Below, one piece after another: positions 1-12,896 of a stretch of DNA of 64,000 nucleotides. Positions within the stretch are counted from its first letter, which is position 1. The number at the start of each line of letters is the position of its first letter. The notes beneath the pieces were generated by a model. The model was not told where the DNA came from, made no database searches, and was given only the letters and a program-made list of their open reading frames with translations. The translations under genes and the position numbers were made by a program. Source of the stretch: Dryas octopetala (Eukaryota; Streptophyta; Magnoliopsida; Rosales; Rosaceae); the NCBI GenBank assembly GCA_963921425.1, contig OY992836.1, forward strand, positions 12,121,304 through 12,185,303. Direction: 5' to 3'.

Positions 1-3000
1 TGTCAATTTCATTTGAATTTCGTGAAATCATGTGCACGTCATGACTCACTTTTGTGGCACAACAGCATCACTAATCAGCCAAGCACACACTCGTCACGTG
101 CACATATTTGATGAAAATTTGAATAAAATTGACGGACATAACTGAAATGAGTAACGTAAAAAAGTTTGTAGACCATAGAATCTAAAAGTAAAGTTAATTT
201 GCGAAAATAAGTGAGAGTCATGGTAAAATTCACGAATAATTGCTATAATTAAGACTTTTATGTTATCTTGACAAGACTTTACATTATTGTGATCATCACT
301 CAAAAGTATTCTCATTTTAGTGTGTAAAAATGTAATCTCAAAACAATGTATAGTGATGTGTATCCCAAAACTCAAAAGTATTTTTGATATTTGATCATTG
401 CACTCATGAAAAGAGAAGTTGTGTTGTTTATTATATCTTATGTCTCGTTTGATGCTGATGATTGAATTAGATAAGTTAAAAGACTAAATTCATTTTTATT
501 GAAGGAAGAATGTGAGAAGAAGATAAATTAGTTATAAAGGAAACATATATCTTCTAATTCTTCAACAAATGATAGAATTAGTGGTGATAAGTTTTTCCTT
601 ATACTTAATTTATCTTTTTCTTTCCAGTTAGAAATTTTTTTCTTAAATACACACGACTAGTCATTTAATCTATCAAGTTTAATTTTATGCACCAAACAAA
701 ATCTTAAAAAAAGGAGATTGTGGCATCCATCGTGATTCGTGAAGACATTACCTGAATGGATTTCATATAGGTGCTGCATAAAGCTGTGAACCACAACACA
801 TCGAATAGACATGTACCAGGTAGTACTGGAACCTTTGCTTTCGGCATGCCTGCTAAAAGCACTGTTGTAATGTTGTGCATGTTCATGAATTGAAGTACAC
901 AATAGTGATTGACAAGCTCATATCATGCAATCGATTCAGATGCCCCACAGGCCCACGGTTAACATTGTCCCCATAATTGGCTTAAGACTATTATAATTGA
1001 AGCATATATACATGCATATCTTCTACCAGGAGCTGCACTGCGTGAAGAGTCCATCAAGGAAACTTACTTTTATTTTTCGTTTTTTTTTTGTCAGATACTT
1101 TTATTTTTGGAAAGAATTTGAATTACACACTTTGCATGCGTCATTGTTATTGATCGATGTCAATCACTCTGTCCTGCATCAAACTTCGCCTCTTCTGTAA
1201 CCAAATTTTCTACAAGTTTGACGTTGCAAATGATGGCTGTAATAGTATATATGTCAGTTAAACTTGTAAATAAATTCATGATTAACTTCAAATTAAGTAG
1301 ACCTATATATAAATATACAAAATATTTTCACATTATTTAAAATATAAATTTGAGATGCTTAACATTACTCTCTTTATAAAGTTTAACTTTGACACCTAAT
1401 CCGGTTACTATGTCATTAGGACACACAATTATAAGACCCATAATCTTTCCTGGCCTATATCTGCACTTTATAAAAATATTGTTTTACCCTTATGGAAGAT
1501 GAAAACAGGGCAGGAGCCAAGCAGAGGATTGGCTGGGCTATAGTCTACTCCATCCCTCAATTTTCTTTGTTAAGCGGCCAAAAAAAAGTATGGATAAGGC
1601 CCACGGTCCATAGAAATTCATCGATCCCATCCCATGCAAATTAAAATCTTGGCACCATCTTTAAGTGAAAAGACAACCTAAGAGAACACACTGGTGTGGT
1701 TGAATTAGTCAAAATTAATAATATTAAACAGAGGCAAATGAAGTTTGAATAATCTGGTAACAAGACAAAATACTCACCACAAAAAAGTAACACACATTAA
1801 ACTACCACTTAAATAACCAAAGTAGAAATTAATTAAAGTACACCTTTGGCTGCTGGTTTGAAACCCTAAAAGATCGATCAGCCTGTGGATTCATTACTAA
1901 TAACGTGTCCTTGCACAACAAACATGAATGCTTTTACCAAAGTGCGCCTTGTCTGCAAGGCTCATCAACTTTTCACTCTTTTTTTATAGTAGACGTAGAT
2001 ATTTTCCTTGTGCTGCAAAACTTGAAGACCTGAAATGAATTCGGTTGTCTATCTATGTTCAATGTTCTGTTGAACAACTCACACTCACTGATTCAACTTT
2101 AATGTGTCGATGGATCTATGTTCAGTGTTCTATTCCTTTTCTTTTTTGGAAAAAGGCAAATTCATCATCAAATTAAGTCCACTACAAACCCAAACCCTAG
2201 CAGCCTCTTGGCAGCTTCCTATCCTTGCATTGATCAGGAATAGTCGAATAGATTAATTAAAAAGAAAAAAAAAAGTAAATTAAAGATGCAGCTTTAGCTG
2301 ATGTGTGTGCACTCCAGTTGTAATTTCTAAAAATATATAGATCAATTTATAACACAGAAAAAAATTACTATCACACATACTTCTAATGTATATTTCTCTC
2401 ATCAAGTTCTAAATCACATAATGAAAAAGATAAAGACAATAAATATACACATGCTACATAAAATTTTTACTTCTATAACACATGCATTAATCAAACCCTT
2501 TACACATGAACATATTTAAGTTTATAACATATGCAATTATTATATATAGGAATTAACATGAACTAATCCTTGTAAGCTAGGCATGCATACATATATATAT
2601 GTCATGCATGAGCTTCTAATTTCTGTATATCCTTCTGGATTAATTGTGTTTGGCATATTAGGGTTTTAAGTACCAGACAGAGATCGAGAGTGCAGAGATG
2701 CTGAGTGCATTGACAAATTAATGACATTATAATTAATAAAAAGCTAGGTCACCTTTAATTAATTAAAGAGTTAGCTAGCTCCGGAGGAATAAGCCTTTGT
2801 GACCACCGACCACAACATTTTTATCAGTGGCCCCGTGGTCAAACTAGCTGAAAAGTTGGATTAATATATAAAATTTTACATATTCTAGTAGTGAACTGCA
2901 AGAGACACGCTAATAATTACTGTCACCTCTTTATTGTTATCTGTTTCAAAAATTTAAAAGAGGGTATGACCAATGTGCTAGGATTCATATTAGAATTACC

Positions 3001-3050
3001 GAGAAGAAGAGAGAGAGAGAGAGAGAGAGAGAATCAAGAAGTATTTAATT
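1..3050. other. AT-rich intergenic DNA, no supported gene
   Basis: Only short open frames occur and none looks like a conserved protein. One minus-strand stretch (about 760-890) reads in two frames without matching a family I know. It contains a probable MITE (442-708, listed separately), poly-A/T runs and a (GA)n tract at 3009-3032. I see no RNA gene. Confidence 0.6.
442..708. mobile_element. Probable MITE, about 270 bp
   Basis: The left end (tctcgtttgatgctgatgat) and the reverse complement of the right end (gattttgtttggtgcataaa) share a GTTTGRTGC core, and both run into similar AT-rich sequence. This looks like a diverged terminal inverted repeat. There is no coding capacity and I could not define a target-site duplication, so the boundaries are approximate. 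Confidence 0.35.
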
Positions 3051-3054
3051 GTCA

Positions 3055-3100
3055 CCTCTCAGCCACACAAATTACATGTCTTATTTGTGTGGCTGAGAGG
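3055..3100. repeat. Perfect 18-bp hairpin
   Basis: The left arm CCTCTCAGCCACACAAAT (3055-3072) is exactly complementary to 3083-3100, with a 10-base loop. Pairing continues outward with a small bulge (CACC against GGTG). It sits just after a (GA)n tract. It may be a small fold-back element or the core of a hairpin RNA. Confidence 0.8.
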
Positions 3101-3243
3101 CGGTGTAACATATATCCTAACCAAATGCCAGCTCACATAACAATTCCTAATGACTGTAATAACTAATTAGCTAACTAAAACCACTAACTAAGCCATATTA
3201 CTATTATGGCTTAACACAATGCACATGGTCGTGTATGTTTTAC

Positions 3244-4100
3244 TAGGCGTGTGCAAAAATACTGAAAAACTGAGTTTAAAATTTAGAATTGAACTAAACC
3301 AATCGGATTGGTTTGGTCTGGTTTTTTTGTTGTTTTTTTGTTTTTGGATAACAAACCAAACCAAATCGATGATGAGCGGTTTGGTTTTGGTTTTCAATAT
3401 TGAAATTTTTTATTTTAATTGAACCGAACTATCACTTATAATATATATTTATTTTCATATATTAATTAGTTTATATATGATTTTAATACCTATTATAGAG
3501 TAAATCAAATTTCCTATTATAGTTTATATATGTACGTTTGTATATGTTTATAATTTATAGTTTATTTAGTATATACTTAATTTATACTACTATATAGTTT
3601 ATACTATATGGTTTTAATACCTATTATAGAGTAAACCAAATTCTCTATTATAGTTTATAGGTTTATAGTATATGTTTATAATATAGTTTACACTTTATAC
3701 TTTATAGGATTAGTCTATAATTTATAGTTTGTACATATTATACTACTAGGGTATATATATACTAAAACAATTATAGTTAACAGTATATGAGTTAGGGTAT
3801 AGAGTATAAGCATAGGTAATTGGTATATAGTATATAGTATATGAGTATATGAGATAAGGTATAGGGTATAGGGTATATGGTATAGGATATAGGGTATAAG
3901 ATATGAGGTTTAGGGTATACCAGTTATTATCCGGTATTCGGATAACTGAACCAACCGAACTGATATTATTAGTTAACCAAACCAGTCGGCTTGGGCTAAG
4001 CTTAATTTGGTATTGGTTATCGAATTAGCCATTTCAAAAATATTAGTTTGGTTACAGTTATGACTTTGTGGTTCAGTTTTTCGAGCCATACACACCCTTA
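3244..4100. mobile_element. hAT-like non-autonomous element, 857 bp
   Basis: The ends TAGGCGTGTG and (reverse complement) TAAGGGTGTG form short terminal inverted repeats of the TAGGGGTG type. The flanking octamers tgttttac (3236-3243) and cgttttat (4101-4108) agree at 6 of 8 positions, as expected for an old 8-bp hAT target duplication. The interior has no coding capacity. It carries GGTTTGGTTTGGT-like subterminal motifs and a core of tatagtttatag-type repeats. A second member is in HOS15 intron 1 (42482-43767). Confidence 0.7.
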
Positions 4101-4451
4101 CGTTTTATTGTTAACGTTTTTTTTTTTTTTGGCCAAGTTATTGTTATCATTTGAATTTGAGTTTCTTCTCGGAATCGTACATAGGCGACATGTTGAGATT
4201 GTAGAATCTCTTACACACGATCTATAAAGTTATATATGGATCTCACTATCGATTTATTGCCATTTAATTTTGAATTAATTCTTAAGTTTTACACTTTAAA
4301 TCTAACACAATGTCAGAATTTATCCTTAACGATGAGAAAGAGAATTAACAAGCACCACAAATAATCCTAATTCAATCAATATTCGTTGCTAATTAATGAT
4401 AATAAATTAATACATTAAACTCAAATAAATGATAAGATCTTTTAAATTTTT

Positions 4452-4504
<53 letters not shown>

Positions 4505-5123
4505 TAAAATCTATAATAAGGCTGTCATGCACGAAGTAACGGATCGGATTAAGAGGTCCACCCCATCATGTATAATATATATGATATATCCCACTCACTA
4601 AAGCGTTTTGATGTGTGCTTCCAAACAAGTACGTACATGAAAATCTGTTGAAGGGATGCCTTTTGAACATGGAAGTAGCAACAATTTACAATTTTCTTTT
4701 GGTAAACAACAATTTACAATTTTACATTCCATAGGAGATAAGGTTATTTATTATATAAGATGTGTTGGTAACTCACAAAGTCATGAAATTAAACCAAAAT
4801 TTTGACACTGTGTAGCACGTGCGCTAACATCCATCCGCATGAGTCCCATTGAGAATATATAACGTACCCTTCAATTGTCACCGTGTTGCTAGCATAACCT
4901 TCCAATTAATTAATTAACAATTTAACACATAAATTAAAGATTCACAATTAATATGTTCTTTTCATTAGTACTCTAGGCAATTTTAAAGGGTAAAATATGA
5001 TGATGTGGGTTACTGGTTAGACAGACCCACACGTAAAGTATGCACATACATATATATATATATATATTTGATGTTTGAGGTCATATTAATTAATTAAGAA
5101 GTCTGCATAAAATTATAAATACT

Positions 5124-5156
<33 letters not shown>

Positions 5157-7415
5157 TCGAGAGAATGATGGTTTGATGTTTATAGATTAATTGACCCAAG
5201 AGTTTGGATTCAAATTAATGGTGTCAAGCCATGCTGTCAAGTGATCGTAATATGCCCGATATTAATCTGAGTAGAGGAGACGTCCTCCCACTTGTGCAAG
5301 AAATTATTATGACAACTCTATTATTTCAAATTGAAGTTTAATTTAAACTTAACTTGTTTCTTCTTGATCTCGCTCTATAATCAACATGCATGAATTAAGT
5401 ACATCAACAGTCTCCCTTAACATATATTTGCTTAAGTATGTTTTTTTATTAATCGATTGTTATTGATAAATTTGAATTCAGAATTCACTCTAGAATACTG
5501 AGTGTCATTTAATCAAATGGTAAACGAACGATCAAATATTCATGTTTGAGCAAATATTCATGTTTGAGCAAGATGAATCGCTTCGTGCCAATGAATAAGT
5601 ACGTTGAATAAGACATATAAAACCAAATGAATCATTGCATTCAATGGTTCAAGTACAATACGTACATTGATTCCACATGCTCATCAATGTTCTATACATG
5701 CATTATTGCAGGTCATGATCAAAATCTAAGGATATTGCTAGGTTTTAGTCCTCAAGTTGGACTTTTTGTGGTATTTAATTATAAAATCATCACTTCACAC
5801 TTTATTTCAAATCTTTCCAAGTTGGACTTGATCATTGACATATTGACCGGCATCGATCAATTTCCATGACCGCGAGGCTGAGGGCATAGAAGTCTCGATC
5901 ATTGTTCAATCCATCAAGACAAAAGCTGGAGGACACAAAGCACTGGTTTTGGCTTTCTAGTACGTAGTACGAGAGATTTGTTTTTTGTTTTTTCCTTTTT
6001 TTTCTTTAATTTCATATGCAAGTTGCACCCAAATTATTTTATTAATGCATTATATTGGCCTTTAATTTCATGCGCAAGTTGCATACTTTAATATTTAAGT
6101 GGAATTAATGAATGGTTTATTTACCATTTATCTTTAGATTATGATGTTGTAATTCAATGCTGAAGGGAGAAAATTGTCAGCATGTTGGTGATATGCTATG
6201 CTACCAAGAAATGGACTAGTCGGTAGGATATATCTTATAGCGCGCTAGCTAGCTAAGTTGATGTACCATTTAATAGAATTAGAGCATCCAATCCAAAACT
6301 AATTGACAATGGGTGGAGAGACCCAAGACTTATAAGCACATATGTTAAGCTCTAGTTTTCCGATGTGGGACATTACTCCACATTACTCTCAACACCATTG
6401 TGGTGGCACGATCGATGCGCCAATCAGCTTTTTATAAGATTTAAATTTAAATGTTTATGTATCTTTTTCACAATGATATCTTTAACATTTTTAATAGTGA
6501 ACGAAATGAAGCAATTAATGTTTATTTAATATATAACAATAATTGGATTTATAATTAACTGTTTGATTTTAGTATGATGACCTAGTAATTAATAACCGTT
6601 TTACTTGAGTTTTCTCAAATTGTAAATGGTTGATACCATTTTGGGTCTTATTGATCTAGCTAGTAATTAACCTGGTTCCATACTAGGGAGGGTTAGATTT
6701 TGAGGAAATTTCTTTATGTAATTGTGACTAGCTAGCTAGTATAAAATCATAAGGCTGCCATAATGTCAAAGAATCGCCCCACCATGAATTTAGCATATCC
6801 ATATGTGTATAAGTGCCCGTGATATGCTTCCAAACAAAAAGAAACCTAGCTATTGCTAGCTAGCAAGTTGTTAATCACTCATATTAACTTATATCTAGAT
6901 CTCATATATGACCCACCTAATTAATTATCAAAACCTACGTTAACACATAATAAGTCCATAGGAATAGTTAGCACGTGCACTAAAATCCATGCAAGTAAAT
7001 CCCACAGATCATTCTGAAAATTATAAACAATTCCACACATGAAACTTCATTAATACATCCATAGATTCACAAACTATATGGAACAGGAGCGCTTTCACAA
7101 TCTTCACTTTTTGGAAGGTCTTTTCCCTTAACTTCAAGAAATTAAAGCTGATCTCCAAAGCAAAGCCAACGATATGATACCATGGACAAACAAACTATGA
7201 TCAGTACTTGATGACAATTACACATCGAATATTAATTGAACTTATTTCACAGACACAGACCCAGTACTGCGATTTCAACAAAGACACTTTTAAAAGCTAC
7301 ATTCAACAAAGCAAAGCCTGCCCTTTTCAATTTGGTTCATAGAAAACACATTCTTAATTATTTTTTTAATTTTTAGAAATTCTTATATTATATTCCAGTA
7401 TCATGCCGTAGTCAT
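4101..7415. other. Intergenic DNA downstream of GH3
   Basis: No supported gene. It holds a (GA)n microsatellite (about 4457-4501), (TA)n tracts (about 5051-5068 and 5128-5154), a tandem duplication of caaatattcatgtttgag (about 5534-5571), and two copies of a tttaatttca(t)gcaagttgca motif (about 6005-6027 and 6061-6083). GH3 transcript 3' sequence presumably extends a few hundred bases below 7416. Confidence 0.5.
6286..6425. repeat. LTR/TRIM-like repeat fragment
   Basis: The stretch contains 'gagcatccaatccaaaac', 'gacccaagacttataagc' and 'gatgtgggacattactccac'. I recognise this kind of sequence from long terminal repeats and TRIM-type elements in dicots. No partner LTR or coding domain was found nearby, so a solo or truncated repeat is likely. 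A repeat-library search would decide. Confidence 0.35.
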
Positions 7416-9441
7416 TTAACGGCGTCGTTCTGGGGTCCAATGCGGCAGAGCTGGGCTGAAGTGCACGGAAACAACCCTGGAGTCGAGCAATTCCATGATG
7501 GGCGAGAAGTTTACGCACCTTGGCACTTTGTACTGGTTAATCGACGCGCCTCTGGAGATGGCGTAGTCCATGAGCTCCTCAAACGTCCCATTCTTCACCA
7601 CCCGAATTTCAAGCGGTCCGATTGAATTGTCCGCCACTCGGCCCTGCCGGTACACCGAGTTCAGCTCCTCCTCCATGGCGAGGCAGCACCGGTCCAGCGC
7701 CTCGCGACTGGGGGAGTTACTCGCCGGGTCCTTCACCAGGAGTTCCCAGTATATCACGTAGTGTCCCGGGATCGTCTTCGTGTCGGCGTAACTCGTATAT
7801 TCGACAATGCTGGTGTTGAATTCGCGCAGCAGCGCCGACGCGCTGTCGATGGCCTTCTGCAGCTCGGCCTCGTCGGTCTTGTCTGCGTCGATGCTCAGCA
7901 GCACGTTTTTCCGCCTCACGAAGCGGAACTGTGGGGCCGCGTTGTGGAACCCGGTGACCTGGAGGATGTCACCCACGCGGTACCGGCTGAGCCCGGAGTA
8001 CGTGCTGATCACCAGCTCGTACTCCTTGCCCACCTCCACGTCGGCGAGGTCCACCAGGCGGGGAGGCGAGGCTCGGGAGAGCGGAGGGGACGACGGGTCG
8101 TGTGGGATGAACTCGAAGTAGCCCATGTTCGGCATGATGGTGTACGACACGTCGCACGGCTTGCACATGGGTTTGAGGTTGAGGCCGAAGTAACACTCGG
8201 AGGAGGCGTACATGGTGCAAGCCATTGGCAGTGAATTGCTGTAGTATTCGAGTGTGGGAATGTACTGAGCCATTGCACCGGTCACGATGACTTCCAGGTA
8301 TTTTGTGTTGGGCCAAATCCTTGGGATTATGCCCTCCCAATTCTCACCCTCGCACTCCTTCTCAATGAACTCCGCGAGCTCTGTGTCGGTTTTTAGTATC
8401 CCCGACATGGTTTTGTGGAGAGAAGGGTCGGTGATTTTAGGGTTTAGGTTGCCAGTGCGGATGTCATGAACTAGCTGGCGCCAGTTGAGTTGGAGGAATC
8501 GAATGGCTCTAAGTAGGCCGGAGGCAAACACGGCCCCAACTCGGAGGACTTCTCTGCGCATGATGAGTCCACAGAGCATTTGAGTGTACATGCTCTGGAA
8601 CGAATCCGCGCAGAGAATGGCCTCGTTGGGGCTAGTGTACACATTGTACGGATCATACGGCCTGGTCTTGAAGTGGTCGCTCTTGTAGTAGCTTGTTAAG
8701 ACCGGACGTGCCAGGAGCCCTCCCGGGGTCTTGGCCTCCGCCTTGACGAACAAGAAATACAGCCCCTTTCCCTTGTCTAAGTCTGGTATGTAACTGTCAC
8801 ATCAGCAGAAATCCAAACTCAAACTCATCAGAATTAGTAACAATTAGAGTTAAATTAATTAATAAACAAGAAACCTATATATATTTGCTTTGCGAAAAGT
8901 AATTAATTAGTGAAAGAAAATTTACAGGTTCATCACTGGCATGAGCAAGCTGTACAATAGGGTACGACGGTCCAACTCTTCATGAATTGTAGGCATCAAT
9001 TTTCTTTCACCAGCTGAAGTCCCAGAACTGCATGCAAATTAATCCAAAATTAATCAATATTTTTACACCCAAAAAAATAATTAAAAAAAGAAGCTCAAAA
9101 TGATTATAGAGTAATTACCTTGTGAGGAACTCGGAGATGGGATGAGAGCTGAAGATGGGTGAGCGGTCACCATTAGCAATGCGTTGGATCTCAGGCTGAA
9201 GGTCCTCGTACGTAACGACGGGGACTTTGGACTTGAACGTGTCTCGGTCCGTCGCACCGTCGAGTCCGAATCGCTTGAGGTACTCAGTCTCCGCGTTGAG
9301 ACTCAGTATCTCCCCGAGAACCCTCTCCTGCACCGAGTCACAGTTCTTGGTCTGTTCCTCTATGAACTGAAGCGCCTTCGCGTCCTTCTCGTTCGCAGGT
9401 GGTCCCAGCGAGGACGAATGAGTCACTGCATCAACGGCCAT
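7416..9441 (-). CDS. GH3.1: GH3 auxin-amido synthetase, GH3.1-like (3 exons)
   Basis: This enzyme conjugates indole-3-acetic acid to amino acids by an acyl-adenylate mechanism in the cytosol, lowering free auxin. Exons in transcript order are 9441-9119, 9027-8926 and 8793-7416. They join in frame with GT/AG introns and give about 600 residues, a usual group II GH3 length. Visible motifs are the ATP-binding [10 protein letters not shown], created at the exon 1/2 junction and continuing in exon 2; [11 protein letters not shown]; and [11 protein letters not shown]. The C terminus ([10 protein letters not shown]...PHWTPERRR) is typical of the family. The start MAVDAV and the N-terminal sequence resemble Arabidopsis GH3.1 more than GH3.5/3.6. 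The exons are much richer in GC than the flanks. A TATA box and auxin-response-like elements lie upstream. Nothing looks broken. The subgroup is a judgement from memory of the family; the GH3 assignment is firm. Confidence 0.95.
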
Positions 9442-9536
9442 GATCGAATCTGATCGGATTGATCTCTAACGTCTTACAAAGGAAGCCAAGTTTTCAAGCT
9501 GTGTGTTGCGGTTCAGAGCTGATGAAGGAAGTGGGT

Positions 9537-9545
9537 TTATATAGG
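9537..9545 (-). promoter_or_regulatory. TATA box of GH3
   Basis: The minus-strand sequence CTATATAAA lies about 96 bases upstream of the GH3 start codon at 9441, a normal core-promoter distance for a plant gene. Confidence 0.65.
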
Positions 9546-9739
9546 GAGCTGGGATTGGCATTCGTTCTCGGTGCCACGTCACGGTGGCCAGGTGGACAGG
9601 CCGGACCAATTGTGCCTTGGACGGACGCTGACGGATGCTAGTTCGTCATCGCGGACACGGGAAATATTTTGGTCGCAGAGAGTGTTCGAGAGAGAGGGAA
9701 CAGGTGGGCCCACTACACGTCAAGTAGGTTGTGAAGAGC

Positions 9740-9788
9740 CCGACAAGTAGGCCCGTCAAGTTGCACAGATTAGAAAGGCGTTTGTCTC
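9740..9788. promoter_or_regulatory. Auxin-response-element pair (CCGACA and TGTCTC)
   Basis: CCGACA (9740-9745, which reads TGTCGG on the gene strand, the high-affinity ARF site) and TGTCTC (9783-9788, the classic AuxRE) lie 300-350 bases upstream of the GH3 start codon. GH3 genes are primary auxin-response genes, so this is expected. Functionality is inferred from sequence only. Confidence 0.55.
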
Positions 9789-11822
9789 TGGGCCCACTGG
9801 GTCAGCCGGACCCCGCGGCCTTTTTCGAGTGAGTTTGTTGCTTCTTTGCCATCAACTGATGGCTGCTGGCTAAGTAGACACTTTCTGAGAGAGAGCGAGA
9901 GAGAGACGGCCCATGCCTTGCAATCGGTGTTGTTGTTGTTGGATAGAGGGAGGAGGTAAAAAAGAAAATTGTTTTACGGGACGATAACTTTTTGGCATGC
10001 TGATATGGTATTACGAATTTATTTAGAATTTAGATCGGAATGATAGTAAATTTATAGTATTATGTTATCATAATACATGATGTTATTGTAACACAGCATA
10101 ATTTTTTGAGAATCTAATTCTATGAGTAATCAATCTTATGAAAAAAAAAAAAGAACAGAAATAATTATTGTTAAATTTTTAATGATATCTTAAGAATTTG
10201 ATTAAGATAATGATGAGGGAGAGAAAGTAAACAGAAATTTATTATGGAGGTGCAGCAATGAGGTGAACATGACATTAATGGTTTTTTATTTTGATCGATT
10301 TGGTTTGGGAGTTTTGCTTTCTACTTGTTATGATGTTATCAATGTCTAGGCTTGAGGTAATATTTTAATATGGTGAATATTAGGGTAGGTGAAGCTTTTG
10401 CAATTCTTGTACGTCATGACAGTTGCATCACAACAACATTGTTTTCTTCGCTAGCTTTTGGGAAGATTAAATTAGATCTTTTGAATATTTAATATGCGAT
10501 AATCATATCATATGTACGTAGACATTTAGCTATAGGTCAGTTTTTTAGATGGTGAATTTACAATGACATCCAAGGAATCCTATGGGAATTTCTTGCAGTT
10601 TCAAGGATTAAAAAGGTTGGCATCATGAAAGGAAATACATGCTTATATGCTAAATGATTTATGATTTAGAGCTGATTTTTTTTTTCTTTTGCAATAAAAT
10701 GATTTTGAATTATTATATCACATTACGGAATCCATCATGTGGTCCTTTCTTTTCTTATTATTGTTCATATAATCGGACCAGATTGTCATTATAACTTATT
10801 ACTTAAGTGGATTACTATTTGAATGTATGATTTAGATTAAACAATATAACATGCTAGATTATTTAACAAGAAAACAATATTGTCATGTATAGTGTACGGT
10901 TCTCCTAATATTCAATTAAAAATATATATAAGATGTTTATATTGTCAAACTGTAAATATGAATCATACATTATTTATATCAAAATTAATATGGTCAATTA
11001 TCGAGATTTTCAATCTAATAAAAGAACATCTTCAATCTTTTATATAAGTGTATATGCACATATGTGTGTCGAAAAAGGTGACCCTAAATTAAAGTTATCT
11101 ATGTAACCTCACATAAACTAAGTAAGGATTTAGGGGTTGCTTTATAAATTAAAGAGATGGAACACACCACACCAATGTCAAGACTTTTTGGTAAAAAAAC
11201 TCATCCCTGATTGATAGAGCTTGATGTTTAAATTAGGCTGAATATTAGTGTGCGTGATGTGTACATGTGGCTTTGTGAAGGTACGTACGTGTTTCAACTC
11301 ATCAACCGGCCACGACAATATGACAAACAAACAGAAATTATTGAGCAATTTAAATAAATACTGGAAAAGAATAAAAGAAGGGCCAATGTCATGTCACTGT
11401 TGTTGGAACCATAGTTACACTGAATATATGAGCCAGTAAGAGAAGAAGATAAAAGTGACACGCAATTATGTCGGAATAAAGATAAAATTGTCTGTATGAG
11501 GCAAGGAGAATATACAACTTGAATTAATTTGTCAATTTGAAGGGGAAAAAAAAATATTTCATGGTGTATTGCTCTGAAAATTTTAGGTACTATTCAGTGA
11601 ATGTACCAATATTCAGTTAAATTAGGCATTTGAAATTTCAACATCTAAGTTCTGAAAGTTCAATGAGATACAAGTATATATTGATTGCGTGTAGAGCACC
11701 ATGCACCAGCTCAACACCAATGAGGAAGTGGTCCTTTTGAACTTTAGACCATCATCACGGCCATTATGATTGTACCATACTCACTGCTAATTAGCTAGCT
11801 GGCTAGCTAATTACTTAGCATG
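9789..11822. other. Intergenic DNA, no supported gene
   Basis: The GC content drops sharply beyond about 9950. There is a short (GA)n tract at about 9885-9906, poly-A runs, and no open frame with recognisable protein similarity. I see no RNA gene or clear transposon ends. Confidence 0.5.
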
Positions 11823-12752
11823 TATGGGAGGTGATTTTCGCACTCTTCTTTTTTCTATTTTATTTTTTTTAATGTATTTTGTATATTTTTATTATATATT
11901 TTTTCAAATCTATCTTTTATGGTTGTTGAATTTTTATTTTAATTATCTTTCAGTAATGATTATTTTTTCCTAAATTCTTTCATCATTATTAAAAAAATAA
12001 AAATAAGTAATTTTCTCTCCCCTTTGTTGTATCTTCTTCATATTGCATTTCTTTGCCTTCTAAGCCTTTTTTTTTTTTTTTTTCTTTTGTGAACTAGTCT
12101 TGTTCATGCTTTCAATCATCATTCTATACTTTCATTAGGAAAATATTTAGCCTGTCATATTTTTTTTTTTGTTTTCTTCATGAGGGTCATGATTTATGTG
12201 AACTAGTCTTGTACGTGCTTTCAATCATCATTCTATACTTTCGTTAGGAAAATATTTAGCCTGTCATATTTTTTTCATTTTATTTATGAAGATCATGATT
12301 TATGTATCTTCTTCTTCTTTTGATGGTGGGTTTTGTGTTATGAAATTAATTGGGGTTTTCAATTAGTCCACTCCCTCATTTTTTGGTCTTTTGACACTGC
12401 ATAGCAACCACTATTAATTTGTAGCATATTTGATTTTTAAAAAAATGAATGTCACATGATAGTTTAATAAGAAAAGAGAGCTAGGTGTACTATATATCAA
12501 GAAGACGAACATAAGTATAGAAAATTACATAAGTTTTTCTTCCTTTTTAAAAAGAGAGTTATAGAAATAGATATATTATTATGACAATTTTAAAAAATTA
12601 AATGTGTTGGATTTAATGTTGCATAGGTGACATTCTATAATTAAAAGTTAAAGGGTATATGTGAAAAATAAATAATAAATATATACAAACATTTAAAAAA
12701 ATAAGAAGGAGTGCAAATAGAAAAAAGAGGAGTGCGAAAATCACCTCCCATA
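11823..12752. mobile_element. Terminal-inverted-repeat element, about 930 bp
   Basis: The left terminus TATGGGAGGTGATTTTCGCA and the reverse complement of the right terminus match almost base for base over about 35 bp, and the following CTC(T/C)TCTTTTTTCTATTT also agrees. It has no coding capacity. The interior holds two tandem copies of an approximately 106-bp unit (12092-12197 and 12199-12304). It looks like a non-autonomous DNA transposon. I could not fix the target duplication because the right flank is a TA repeat. Confidence 0.75.
12092..12304 (+). repeat. Two tandem ~106-bp repeats
   Basis: Both units begin gaactagtcttgt and run through ctttcaatcatcattctata, then aggaaaatatttagcctgtc and a T-run, ending in catgatttatgt. 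They differ at a few bases and in T-run length. The duplication is internal to the TIR element. Confidence 0.8.
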
Positions 12753-12896
12753 TATATATATAAAATTACTCTACTGTAGAATCAATATATATTTAGGGCT
12801 AGAAATCACGCGCTCATGGACGACTGTCCAAATCTTTCCTCTTTGTTTATTCCCTCAATTTGGTTAAGGTAATTCATATTGTTAAAAGGATTAATA

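Noticed and set aside
657..902. Minus-strand frames of 60-81 codons near the left edge
   Set aside because: Two overlapping frames are open and one ends at a donor-like site, but neither resembles a protein I know and no adjoining exon could be found.
7761..8234. 157-codon plus-strand frame within GH3
   Set aside because: It is antisense to GH3 exon 3 in GC-rich coding DNA, where long antisense frames are common. It resembles no protein, while the minus strand encodes a full GH3.
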